A DNA stretch of 64,000 bases, from positions 11,198,729 to 11,262,728 of the forward strand of contig NC_056038.1 in assembly GCF_004379255.2 (NCBI RefSeq), written 5' to 3'. Origin of the DNA: Salvia splendens (lineage: Eukaryota; Streptophyta; Magnoliopsida; Lamiales; Lamiaceae). The notes under the pieces were generated by a model. It saw nothing but the letters and a program-made list of their open reading frames with translations, made no database searches and was not told where the DNA came from. Made by a program: the position numbers and the translations under genes. Positions 20,850 through 31,951 of this stretch are shown here, in pieces. The stretch's first letter is position 1; every line of letters begins with the position of its first letter.

Positions 20850-23340
20850 TTAAAGCTTAAGAAACGCCTTTATGATCCCCATCATTTCACTACCAGTAAA
20901 TCGCCCCAGAATTCCTCTGGCTGCTGCTATCTCATTGAACTCAAAAACTTTGTCACCTCTGAAAGCCTGGCCATGTTTGCCCTGTTTCTCTTCTTGACTT
21001 CTGTCAGCTTGTGCTAAATCATCACCAGGTTCAACAGTTGGAAGAGGAAAGGGATCGAGGGAAATATTAGAAAGATATGATTCCCCACCCACAGCCCCAA
21101 TGAAGTCTTTCAAACGACACAGGGTAAATGGGACTGGTTCAAAACTGTGATCACCATATTCAACTGGAGTCGAATGATCTCCAGTGACACAAATGTAATA
21201 TTGGAAATTCCCTGTTGATTCCGCTTGCCAGAGGAGCTTAGCTAGTTGGCCTATAGCTTTATCAACAGCTTCTAAGCCCTTGACTTTGAAGACGCTAGCT
21301 TTATCATGACCAGCATCATCTATTGCCTGCAATTCCGGCAGCAACATGTTTAAAGATACTCAGATGGCAACAAAATAGAACCTTTAAGATAATTAGATTC
21401 AATGCGAAGAGGAGAATAGAGCAGAACTGAGACAGATAAGTAATAATTTGGAACCAATATTCTTGCAGAGATTTTGGCAGGTGGCTGCAAAAGTTTGACG
21501 GGGAAAAACATTGACGTATTTTCCTCACACAAAAAGTAAGTTTTCTGAACAAAATGCTTTCTTGTTTAACGTATGATTTTAGAGTGAACCATGTATGTTA
21601 AGCACAATTATATAAATGACGAAGTGAATGGACGGGAATTTGTAATGTCTTGTCACCACCTTAATATGAAAGAAGCCAAAGTCATAGCCATCAGGTCTGC
21701 CAGGTTTATGTTCATCTGACCCAGGTACAAAGACATTGGGGCATGAGTTTGAAGGAGCCGAGAGTGCTCTGGCTATTGCAGTTGCTTTTGAGGTTAGCAG
21801 GGTTCTGTAGTCTCCTGTTGCTCCCGGAGCTTCTAAAATATCAATGCCAAGGGATAAACCCAAACCAGCAATGATTTTAGTAGGAGCAACCATACAAGGC
21901 CACAAACCATGCAATTTTTCAAATGAGGGGACCTGGATTTGTCATTTTTGGTTAAGAAGCAGTTCACCAGTAAAGTATTCAGTTATCTAAATGGAATTTT
22001 TAATTAAACAAAGCGAATGCTGATAATTTTTTATGAAAGATTACCTCAATTCGAATCCCACAACCTCGTAAAAGGACAAGATTAGCTATATTCTTTCCTT
22101 CAGCAACCCTTCTAGCATTCACAGGATGATTAACCAAAATGCGAGATATCTCTTTTGATAACTCATTAATAACTACAGCTGTATTCTTTGCTTCATCAGA
22201 ATCGTCAAGAGGCTGAGCTTGTAAAAGCAGGCGATTATCCTTCAACGGGTCTGTTCCCGATATGTTTCCACTTAATTTTGGTCCTTTAACAACCACCCCA
22301 CATCTATGCTCCGTGGCATACCTATAGAGATAATAACATCACATGACTCGTACTTGGTAACAGTAGCATTAGCAGCTCTAGAAGAAGCCTGACTGCTTAG
22401 AAGTCACTACACAACTTGAATGCAATTGTTAACATTGGCATACTACTATTCATCAAAGTGAGGATGTTTGCTTAAATATGTAAAATCTTGAACAACATGC
22501 ACCTGACTCTAACTTCGTATTGAGGAAAAGAAGGCAGCTTAAGTCCATCCAGCGCTGCACAAAGAACAGGACCTTCTTCCTCAAAATGCCTATCCGCCCT
22601 CCTGCTTGTTACTACACCAGTACTTTCATCAAGAGTTGCAAAGTTGGACTGAGAGAAAAATGAGGGGCACAACGAAAATCAGCTATTTGTTTATGGTTCA
22701 GAATTATTAGGAAAGCGAGTCCTACGTAGAGAACAATTCTGTGGAAGCAATACAGAAAATGTCAGCGAAACTGAGGCTACTGTTGGTACAAGGCAGACTG
22801 TTGTTAAGATGCAGCAATAAAAATACTTTTTCTCTATGAAAATGAAATATTTCCTTCCGAGTTGAATAATACATCCAAACCATTTATGACAATTTACCAA
22901 TCTAAAACCTGCATCACCTAATAAAACCTAGCGAACAATGCAACAAAATTACCAGTAGTTCGAGAAAGAAACTCAACTTTGCATGTACTATTAGTTAACA
23001 GAAAAAGAATAAAACGATAGTACACACGTACTTTAAAAGCGATATCTCCAGGTGACATTGCCAAACCTGCGCCCATGGACTCGAACGCACCTCGGCCTCG
23101 ATAATAGATCCTAGGATCATAGCCCAATAGAGAAAGATGTGCAGTATCACTTCCACAACCTAAGCCTACTTCAACAGGGTCCATAAGACCGTTGATGCCA
23201 GCCGATGCTATTGCATCCAAATTAGGGGTATTGGCAACTTGTAAGGGAGTCTTATAACCAAATCTTGGCAGTGATACATCTCCTACCCCATCAATTAGAA
23301 TAAAAGCAACCCTTCTCTTTGGCTCCTCTGAGTTAACCAT
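20850..23340 (-). CDS. Cofactor-independent phosphoglycerate mutase, archaeal (ApgM) type
   Basis: Five exons (23340-23032, 22648-22503, 22321-22045, 21932-21660, 21326-20850), all with GT-AG junctions and consistent phases, give 493 residues. The protein belongs to the alkaline phosphatase superfamily. An N-terminal metal-binding ILIDGVGD (about 14-21) is followed by GLGCGSDTAHLSLLGYDP with the conserved Ser-Asp, and a C-terminal metal site VTGDHSTP lies in exon 5. It resembles the archaeal 2,3-bisphosphoglycerate-independent enzyme (interconverts 3- and 2-phosphoglycerate) that plants carry beside the classical iPGM. No transit peptide is evident, so a cytosolic location is inferred. It may have diverged in substrate; that cannot be told here. 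Confidence 0.9.
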
Positions 23341-24220
23341 TTCCTTTAGCTATAACGCTGTTTTCGACGTATGCAACTGAGCAATCGATTAGGAGAATAA
23401 CAACAAAATTATATCTTTATATACCAATTTCTGGTATTATCGTATAATTATGGCAATACACTTGATTACAGATATAAACAACAGAAACCCACGAAAAAGA
23501 AGCAAGATTGCAAACCTAGCACAAATAATTAAATCAATAGCCAAGCAAATATGTAGGAGCAATTTACTTTGTTAAATTATTGAACTTGTGCCAAGGTCGA
23601 GACCGAAGCAACTAAATCCATTTGAAATCACCAATTAAGAAATCATATTCAGCCGGAAATCCACTAAAAAACAACAATAACAATTACGTCAGAATAGATA
23701 CTAGCAAATTGATGATCATCATGATTGCAAATAGCGTTGTCGTACCTTTGAAGAATCTAAAGAAACTCAGAAAATATATCTCCCGAAAATGAATTTGAGA
23801 AACTAGGAGTGGAGGAGTGGAGTGAGGTAGCGTTGCTTGTATGCGATTCCAACGAGAATTTCCTAGTTTGCATTATGACCCCATAAATTTCAATTCTCTT
23901 ACTTTAGGCCTCATAAAATACACCAATTTGATACTTCATATTGGAGATTCATTGATTCAACCATATCACCAAAATATTCTCAGCATATCATTTCACAATT
24001 TCCAATTTTAAAATTTCCATTCAAGAGCAAATATTTCCTTCTTTTTTTTTACCAATTTCTATTGAATTAAAAAGGCCTACCTTGATGGATTTACTGGTTT
24101 TATTTATCTTTGATATTTTTGTCATGATTTTGGCTACAACTCGTGTATTTCACTTAACTTGTAGACAGTTTGTGAATCATGGATCAATTATCAATTTAGT
24201 TTGTTGAATTATAATAGAAG
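23341..24220. other. 5' UTR/promoter region of the PGM gene
   Basis: No gene is visible. A leader intron is plausible: the stretch up to about 23850 reads as transcribed flank, but I cannot fix splice sites. The right end abuts the target duplication of the MULE element. Confidence 0.4.
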
Positions 24221-24229
24221 GATATATAG
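24221..24229. repeat. 9-bp target-site duplication of the MULE (left)
   Basis: GATATATAG immediately precedes the left terminal repeat and recurs exactly at 32260-32268 after the right one. Nine bases is the signature duplication length of Mutator-like elements. Confidence 0.95.
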
Positions 24230-24364
24230 GGGAAAATCGGGTTTGTGGGGGAGTTTACACTAAATATTACGTAAATGTACCCATTTTGTTATCTATTCCA
24301 CAAATGGGAAAAACGCCAACCACATTGGCGTTTTTATTAGTAAATACGCCAACGTCATTGGCGT
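24230..24364. repeat. MULE left terminal inverted repeat
   Basis: It pairs with the inverse of 32125-32259, about 127 of 135 bases by eye, and includes the first two 19-bp palindromes. The tip is GGGAAAATCGGG. Confidence 0.93.
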
Positions 24365-24606
24365 GTTTTAAGGTAAATACGCCAACGATGATGGCGTTTT
24401 ATACTTGTGCCGTATTTTGGGTGTATGCTCTCGGATTGTAATTACGATTAAACACGCCAACTTGGTTGGCGTGTATAAATAAAAAAACGCATTTGTAAAT
24501 GGCGTGTTTTCTTTGTTGAAACGCCGAACATATTGACGTTTTGTAAAAGACGCCAACCGGAGTGGCGTATTTACTTAATCATGAAAAACGCCATTCTGAG
24601 TGGCGT
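24313..24606. repeat. Left array of eight 19-bp palindromes
   Basis: Units start at 24313, 24346, 24379, 24454, 24487, 24521, 24550 and 24588. The consensus is ACGCCAA-N5-TTGGCGT with variable centre and some arm changes. Start-to-start spacing is mostly 33 bp. Possible roles are transposase or PMD-protein binding sites or hairpins; the function is unknown. Confidence 0.9.
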
Positions 24607-25301
24607 GTTTAATCAGACTGATATACCAGGCGTTCCTCCCCCAAATCGCGAAAACCTCACAACACACAGCCTTCGCGATTTCTCCAGCTGCGCGCCTTCT
24701 CTCCGTGATTTCGGCCTACATTCATCAATCGGTGCTATTCTCCCCCAAATTCATCTATTTTATTCGGTTAGTATGCTTACCTTTTACATAATTATAGTAA
24801 TTGGTGGATAGCTAGGGTTTGTAATGGGTTGAGAATTGAGTAGAAATATTATGCATTTTGGATTGGTTGAATGATATTATTGTTGATTATTATGTTGGAT
24901 TGTGTTGGGTTTAAGTTAATTTGTGTATAAATTTGATTATAAGCCTAAACCCTAGGGTTTTTATAGCTAAAAAATTGGGTAAATTGTTTTGATTTATGTG
25001 GGTTTTGGTTGATTAGTTTAGATTGTTAAATTTGTTTAGGTTAGGCAAAATTGAAATTGGTAGGTTGGGCGAATTGTTAATTGAAATTGTTAATTTTGTG
25101 TAGGTGAATTGGTTTATGATTTTGAATGTGCAATGTTGTGTAACTTGCTTATTTGATGTTGGTGTTCAATTTTGTGATATTGGATTAAATTGTATCTAAT
25201 TATTGAAATGGTTTATGGTTGGTTATTGTTGAATTTGGTTTATGAAATTGGATTAAATGTTATGGTTGGTTATTGTTGAATTTGAATTATGTAGGTAAAT
25301 T

Positions 25302-27429
25302 ATGGCATCATCTTCAACCTCTCGTCGTCGGCTTGCATGTGGTCCTGCGGATCCATCTGTATTATATTTTCAGAGACAACACGTCTCTAACAACATATGG
25401 GCAGGAGTTCCATCCGAAGATGTACGCTGCCGACGATTTGAAGGAAAAATTTGGGATGTTCCCATCCAGCAACATGTCTTGACAATAGTGGACCAGATGG
25501 GGTTTGGGGGTATGTTAAGGTGTGGTAAACCAAAAGAAATTGACCACCATCTTATCACAGCTCTGATTGAACGTTGGAGGCCAGAGACTCACACGTTTCA
25601 CTTTCCAGTCGGTGAAGCGACTGTGACACTGGAAGACGTGGAGGTCTTATGGGGCCTGAAAGTTGATGGAGAGGCTCTGACAACTTACATCCCCCCGACG
25701 GACGCGGGATATTGGACGGACAGGTGTATGGATTTTCTAGGATTCATACCGGAAGCATCCGAGTTGAAGGAAATGGCTTTTAAGCAGACGAGCTTATCGC
25801 GCCAATTGAGGATTGAGCTGTCTAATGACCACGAACACTACATATATGCTCAGCGGGCTCGTATCTATTGTCTGCTATTACTTGGTGGTCTGATGATCCC
25901 CAACGCCACCGGAAATAAAATTCCGTTCTTCTACCTACACTTTTTCATGGATATAGAACGGTGTTCTACATATAGCTGGGGTGGGGCGACGCTTGCTTGC
26001 TTGTACCACAATTTGTGTGAAGCGGCCGTTGGTCAGAGGACGGATGTAGGGGGAGCCTTAACTCTATTACAACTTTGGGCTTGGGAGAGAATCCCAAATA
26101 TTAGACCGAGGATGCTAGATCCCGTGCATACAGACTATCTACCATGTGCAAGCGCGTAAGTTGTTCATTAATTGCGTTTTTAAACTTAATGTTCATCAAT
26201 TTTCGTGTTCTTCGCTCATAATTTAAATTTTTTAGATGGAATGGCCCGGCGTCATATGTAAAAGCACCCGGACATTGTGTTGAAAATTTCCGAGATCAGT
26301 TCTCCATGATGCATCCTAATCAGGTACTTCATATATTTATAAAATGTTTTTGGTTTTTTGTTTTTTGTTTTTATGGAAATTATTTTGAAAAATTTGTATC
26401 ACATGTAGTTTATTTGGAGGCCTTATCTCCACCGGGAGTTGCCGGAAAGTTGTGATGCCGGTCGTCCTATATGGATGTCGATCACAACGCTTATTTGTTG
26501 GAATCTGGCTGAGCCACACCTGCCACACCGAGTGTTGCGCCAATTCGGGATTGTCCAACCGTATATCCCGGATCTCCCCCGGTTCCACGGTTCTGATTTT
26601 TTAAAACAGGATCGCCGTGGAAAAGCTGGTCGGAATTGGGTTCAATGGCACGCCAATTATATACAGGAGTGGGACAACAGACACTTTACGATATGGACTG
26701 ATCTGGAGGACAGTACTGAGCCTGTTGCAACGGAAGAATATATGAATTGGTTTCGCCAGATCACTGTGGTGTATTTAACCAAACCCGGCGTGCATGCTGA
26801 AGAGGGATTCCACGAAACCGCATCTTCTCATAACTTTACGGTACATTATTCATACTTAACTAAACCCTGATTACTTATTCAAATTCATATTATGATATGT
26901 ACTTAACTTTGAAAAATTGTAGGTGGAGACGCTTCACAAAATACGTCACTATCTAAGTGGTCGAGCTGCGACAGGACATTTCTGTCCGGATATGGAAACC
27001 ATTTCGAGGATGGTTGAAGAAGGACTGCAGATATCCGGGGAGCCTCAGCTGATGGACTACCCTCCTTCGCAGCGCTCTGCAATGGACGTGGACGTACCCA
27101 TAAGGCAAAAGGCAAAACGACGAACCAAGCAGAAAACCGTCCGCGGAGAGTCGTCATCTCAGTTCGTACACGACTCCGATGACGATTTTGAGGACCCACC
27201 TCCACCGAGCTCTGCACTTCGAGGCCGTCATTCTATTAGCCATACCGGTGGTACCGGAGAAGATATTGGCCTCAGTGATGTCCCCGCTTCTCCACCGCGG
27301 TCGTCTGTGCAGGAGGATCTTGAGAACGCTGTTGTTCAAGATACTCCTCCCTCAAGGATCCCAAGATCTACATCTACTATTGGGAAGGGGATACGGCGTC
27401 TGTTTATGCGGAAACGTCGTGACGATTGA
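25302..27429 (+). CDS. Plant mobile domain (PMD, MAIN-like) protein of the MULE
   Basis: Four exons (25302-26155, 26236-26323, 26409-26840, 26923-27429) with GT-AG sites and matching phases give 626 residues. The first three exons encode the PMD fold, recognisable from FHFPVGEATVTLEDVEVLWGL and, later, PRFHGSDFLKQDRRGKAGRNW plus the block around YIQEWDNRHFTIW. The domain is shared with Arabidopsis MAIN/MAIL1 (nuclear, genome stability and silencing) and with transposon proteins. Exon 4 adds a basic, Ser/Pro-rich tail ending GKGIRRLFMRKRRDD that is the same as the tail of the neighbouring transposase. A 3' splice site directly upstream (25293-25294) suggests a leader intron. It may be an accessory transposition or anti-silencing factor (inference). 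Confidence 0.87.
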
Positions 27430-28349
27430 ACTAATTTGAACTCTTGATATTACTGTAATTTGATATTGATGTTTTTTCATTTGATTTGAACTCATTGATT
27501 TTAAGTCTTTATGATTAAGTATTTGGATGTCTGAATTATTATTTCCTAGTAGAAATGAAAATGAAAACAGGCAAATAAAGAGATATTGGCGTTTTTGTGA
27601 ATGTAAGTCTTTGTGAAAAACGCCAATGCTATTGGCGTTTTTAAGTTAGTTTATATTTTTGCCCGTTTTGTCTACGACGAATGCGGACATTCTGAACAAA
27701 CACGCCATTCCCGTTGGCATTTTTAATAAGACGCCATTCCCGTTGGCGTGTTATTTAAAAACGCCATTCCCGTTGGCGTTTTTAAGTTAGTTTATATTTT
27801 GCCCGTTTTGTCTACGACGAATGCGGACATTCTGAACAAACACGCCATTCCCGTTGGTGTTTTTAATAAGACGCCATTGCCGAGGTGCCGAGCAGGCGGC
27901 CGAGATGCCGAGCAGGCGGCCGAGGTGCCGAGCAGGCGGCTGAGGTGCCGAGCAGGCGGCTGAGGCGTTTTTAATAAGACGCCATTGCCGTTGGCGTGTT
28001 ATTTAAAAACGCCAACGCCATTGGCGTTTTTAAGTTAGTTTTTTCTTTCGTTGCTCGTTTTTTCTACGCCGAAAGCGGACATTCTGAACAAACACGCCAG
28101 TCCCGTTGGCGTGTTTCAGTAATAACACGCCATTCACGTTGGCGTTTTAAAGTGAAAAGACGCCAATTAAGTAGGCGTCTCTTCAAACACGCCACTCACA
28201 TCGGCGTGTCCTATAAAAAAACGCTCCCACAGCTAAGAGTTTTTAATCATTTCATCATTATTCAATATATAAGTACATACAAATATTACCCTATACATTA
28301 GTCCAAATCTTGCTAAATACAGAAATCCAATATTACACAATGCATACGT
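27430..28349. repeat. Central palindrome-rich region between the convergent MULE genes
   Basis: At least eleven 19-bp palindromes (starts 27620, 27702, 27731, 27761, 27842, 27979, 28009, 28094, 28127, 28160, 28189) share the ACGCC-N9-GGCGT frame, many with centre ATTCCCG. A longer block (AAGTTAGTTT... to ...GCGGACATTCTGAACAAA) recurs near 27641, 27783 and 28031. It should form the 3' UTRs of both genes. Confidence 0.88.
27881..27967. repeat. 20-bp GC-rich minisatellite, four units
   Basis: Four units of CGAGGTGCCGAGCAGGCGGC (with C/T and G/A variants) plus a partial fifth lie inside a disrupted palindrome that opens at 27871 (ACGCCATTGCCG) and closes at about 27964 (GGCG). Confidence 0.93.
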
Positions 28350-31300
28350 TCAATTGTCTCGCCTTTTCCGCGTAAAAAAGCTACGGATCCCCTTCCCGAT
28401 TCTGGCGGTTGAGAGTCTAGACGGAGGAGTCTCTCGCACAACGACATTCTCTAAATCAACCCCAAAATATTCGTCTCGCACAGAAGACCGAGGTGGAGAA
28501 TGTGGGACATCACTGAGACCGATGTGTTCGCCTGTACCACCAGTGTGGCTGACAGAGTGACGACCTCGAACTGCAGATCTTGGTGGAGGTGGAGGCATAA
28601 AATCGTGATCGACATCATCAGTGTGACTGACAGAATGACGACCTCGAACTGCATATCTTGGTGGAGGTGGAGGCAAAGAATCGTCAGCGGCATCATCTAT
28701 CAACTGATTATCCATCCTTGGTGGAGGTGGATGCAAAAAATCGTCAGCGGCATCATCTACCAACTGAGTATCCATCCTTGAATGAGCATTCGGGCAGTTG
28801 CGCCTGTCGTGACCTGGTTGACGGCAATGTTTACATCGGCGTCGGGCTCGTGGCTGGTCAGCTTCACGGACATCCATCTGATTAGGAATCCTAGTAGTAC
28901 GGTATCGACCGCGACTTTTAGGCATTAACTGAGCTCGTGAACATTGCAAAGTCCATTCAGGCACGGCCCAATAATCTTGGTGTCTGGGTGGATTGAACAC
29001 CGTAGAATATTGGTGTACCCAAACACTTGTGCGGTATACGGGATCAACAAGCGACAGCATGTTGTCGTTTCTAAAACGCGCAACTGCCGCTGCATGTGAA
29101 CATGGAAGTCTCCACATCTGCCACTTTTGACATTTGCAGTGCGAGTCCAAGTACTTTACCTTCCACTTATTAGCGCCCTTTCCACCAATTCGACGCTTTG
29201 TTCGAACCACATAATGCCCTGCAATTGTGTTGGGTGCTCTCACATTATGCAATTGACCTTTTGCATCATTTTTGCACACCTTTTCATGCGCCCACGGGGT
29301 AAGTGGTGTGGCACACTGTGTTGATGCAATTGACCGGTCATTGAACCATTCTATTGTCCTCCAGAATATCATATCAATGCAAGCTTTAATTGGGAGTTGT
29401 CTTGCGCCTCTCAACACATTGTTGTAAGATTCCACCATATTAGTGGAAACCTCACCCCATCTTTTGTGTTTGTCATACGCCAGATTCCATTTTTCTAACT
29501 CCACGGCATCAAGGTACTGCAAAGCCTCGTTGTTGACGTTTCGAAGTAAACGACGTCTGATCTTAAACTTGCGCTTCTTGGTAGCAATACCAATTTTCCA
29601 AACAAGTCTTTTGACCATGATACCTTTGTGATTCTGCAAAACATTCTTTCTAACATGTACCAAGCAAAATCTGTGATGACCCACATTGGGTTCTTCTTTC
29701 CATATGGGAGAATTCATTGCATCTATGATTCCCACATGCCTATCAGATATGACACATATTTCATGCTTTGCTACATGAAGTCTAATGCGTTCCATAAACC
29801 AATTCCAACTTTCTTTGGTTTCCTCATCAACAATGGCATATGCAACAGGCAAACATTTCTTATTAGCATCAAATCCAACGGCAATAAGAATTTTACCTCG
29901 ACATCGTCCACGTAGATGAGTTCCATCAACCGTTAAAACTGGTTTGCATAGTTGAAAAGCCTCCACAGCTGGTCCAAAAGCCCAGAATACGTACTTGAAT
30001 ACCTTGTTCATACCATTGCTTAATATGTCATCGTGCATCCATTCCACAATTGTGCCAGGATTTTGTCTTTGCACTTCATTCAAATAAGCTGGTAAAACTT
30101 TGAACGACCACTCCCATCCACCGTATACAAGCTCAATCGCTGTCCTCCGAGCATACCATGCTTTCTTGTAACTAACTTTGACATGAAATCTATTTTCAAT
30201 ATCCGCCACAATTGCTTTTACCTTGTAGCAAGGATCGTTTTCTATCTGATGGCGAACACTCAACGCTATCATACCCGACGAAAGATTAGCGTGACCATTA
30301 TAGTTACGATCCCCCATGCAAGTATGAGCAGTGCTGAACACTCTAATTTGCCAGTGTTCATCATGCTTCCTCAGTGTTGCTCGGCACTCCCACAAACATG
30401 GCGGTAAGGACTTATCTTTCGGATTTCCCTGTGGCCACTTACAAACTGCATGCCATCTCTTTCCTTTACTTTCAACAACTGTATATTGTCGGATTTTTTC
30501 CAAATGCCAATGAGTCACAGCTGCCTTCAATTCCAACTTCGTTCTAAATTTAGTATGCAAACCGACATTGGTAGGATCCTTTTCACTCCAATAATGCACA
30601 CTGGGATCATCACGCTCAAAGTTTTTGGGATCAAAACTATCATATGGACCTGGTAAGGTGCGAAAGTAGTTGATTCCAGGCTGTGGGAACTGTGGAACTA
30701 CTCTTCCTCCAACTGCCCTTCCACCAACTGATGTTTCTCCAACTGCTGTTTCTCCAAGTGGAATGGATGGTCTTGAAGCAACAAATTGTTCATCATCCGA
30801 CGGATCACCATCTGAGTCTGTACTAACCGTGTCGGAATCTTCAGAATTATAAGGTGATTGTGGATCAAGAAAGTCGGCTTTATCAGGACCTATTATGTCC
30901 TCCACCACATCACAATTGTCACGATCCCCTAAATGCACGCCTCCAGCTTCAAAATCTTTTGTTGCAGCTAAATATGGTTCTTCGGCTCTCGTAGACGTAC
31001 CAACATCAAAATCTTGTGTTGCAGCAAAATATGGTTCTTGGGCTCTCGTTGACGTACCAGCATCATAACTTATGACATGATGACTATGATGTTGAGTAAT
31101 TGCCGAATACTCAACATATAATTCAATTACACCTCCAATAACCATACTCTCACTAAACATTAGTTGCATGCATACTTCTTCTAGTTGAACACCTATAAAC
31201 GTGACTCCGGATCCAAAGCATATAGTACGTTTCCATATTATTTGAATATTGTTTTCATATATGCTTATCCCCATCCTTTCACAAATTTTTTCCACAAGGT

Positions 31301-31418
31301 CATCGTACGAAATTGTTTCATCCAACATAATGAATCCTTTAGCAAAAGGAGGATCATACGAAATAACTGCTCCGGGAATTATCTTTCCACCCCAATATAA
31401 ATTGACACACCACGTCAT
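28350..31418 (-). CDS. MULE (MuDR-type) transposase
   Basis: This 1,022-residue intronless frame starts at the ATG at 31418, just after a likely 3' splice site (TTGCAG); the open frame continues upstream only as intron. In order: an N-terminal acidic region; the MuDR DNA-binding domain (about 310-400, LWECRATLRKHDEHW); the catalytic domain with D in VDGTHLRG (about 498), D in ISDRHVGI (about 559) and E in TNMVESYN (about 663); a SWIM zinc finger CKCQKWQMWRLPCSHA (about 757-772); and a CCHC knuckle CKHCRQPGHDRRNC (about 863-876). A C-terminal tail of PPPPR repeats follows, ending GKGIRSFFTRKRRDN. All expected catalytic residues are present. The last 90 residues match the tail of the convergent PMD gene. 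Confidence 0.92.
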   Translation of the reverse strand: MTWCVNLYWGGKIIPGAVISYDPPFAKGFIMLDETISYDDLVEKICERMGISIYENNIQIIWKRTICFGSGVTFIGVQLEEVCMQLMFSESMVIGGVIELYVEYSAITQHHSHHVISYDAGTSTRAQEPYFAATQDFDVGTSTRAEEPYLAATKDFEAGGVHLGDRDNCDVVEDIIGPDKADFLDPQSPYNSEDSDTVSTDSDGDPSDDEQFVASRPSIPLGETAVGETSVGGRAVGGRVVPQFPQPGINYFRTLPGPYDSFDPKNFERDDPSVHYWSEKDPTNVGLHTKFRTKLELKAAVTHWHLEKIRQYTVVESKGKRWHAVCKWPQGNPKDKSLPPCLWECRATLRKHDEHWQIRVFSTAHTCMGDRNYNGHANLSSGMIALSVRHQIENDPCYKVKAIVADIENRFHVKVSYKKAWYARRTAIELVYGGWEWSFKVLPAYLNEVQRQNPGTIVEWMHDDILSNGMNKVFKYVFWAFGPAVEAFQLCKPVLTVDGTHLRGRCRGKILIAVGFDANKKCLPVAYAIVDEETKESWNWFMERIRLHVAKHEICVISDRHVGIIDAMNSPIWKEEPNVGHHRFCLVHVRKNVLQNHKGIMVKRLVWKIGIATKKRKFKIRRRLLRNVNNEALQYLDAVELEKWNLAYDKHKRWGEVSTNMVESYNNVLRGARQLPIKACIDMIFWRTIEWFNDRSIASTQCATPLTPWAHEKVCKNDAKGQLHNVRAPNTIAGHYVVRTKRRIGGKGANKWKVKYLDSHCKCQKWQMWRLPCSHAAAVARFRNDNMLSLVDPVYRTSVWVHQYSTVFNPPRHQDYWAVPEWTLQCSRAQLMPKSRGRYRTTRIPNQMDVREADQPRARRRCKHCRQPGHDRRNCPNAHSRMDTQLVDDAADDFLHPPPPRMDNQLIDDAADDSLPPPPPRYAVRGRHSVSHTDDVDHDFMPPPPPRSAVRGRHSVSHTGGTGEHIGLSDVPHSPPRSSVRDEYFGVDLENVVVRETPPSRLSTARIGKGIRSFFTRKRRDN

Positions 31419-31951
31419 ACTATCTGCAATAATGTAAAACACAAATAAATATGTATTATTTTTACATTCATCATTATGTAGAGTCAGCCAAAAAATTGAC
31501 AAAATAATTCTATTAAATACACTACAATATGTATTATCATAACAATCCATAAAATATACTATAACATATAATAGCATAACAATTGGTCAAAATATTTCCA
31601 TTAAAATATATACTATCATAATAATCCATCAAAATATTAGTGTACCCATAATAATTGGTCAAACTATTATATTAATTACACTACAATATATATTATCACA
31701 ACAATCAATCAAATATTGGAAGACTAATGTTTAGAAGAATGAGTCTAAAATTTGATATACTAACCGATTAGAAGGACTAATGGTTGAAAGAATTAGCCAA
31801 ATTCAAAATATCCACGCTTAAATCCACCACCGGGTCGACCCGAGCGAAAGGTTTTTATGCGTTTGGGAAGGGTTTTCGCGTTTTGGGGAGGGAAAGTGTT
31901 TAGGGTCGCGATGTTGGGGGAGATCTGATAAGGATATGGTTCAACAGAAAC

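Noticed and set aside
27748..28301. Small frames in the central MULE region
   Set aside because: They are made of palindrome and minisatellite repeats, with no conserved start or codon bias.
28451..28885. Several repeat-containing frames on both strands over the transposase tail
   Set aside because: They are shadows of the PPPPR-type repeats coding the transposase C-terminus on minus.
31419..31577. Extended N-terminus of the transposase up to 31577
   Set aside because: The sequence is AT-rich with a pyrimidine-poor but intron-like character and ends in TTGCAG just before the ATG at 31418; it reads as a leader intron.
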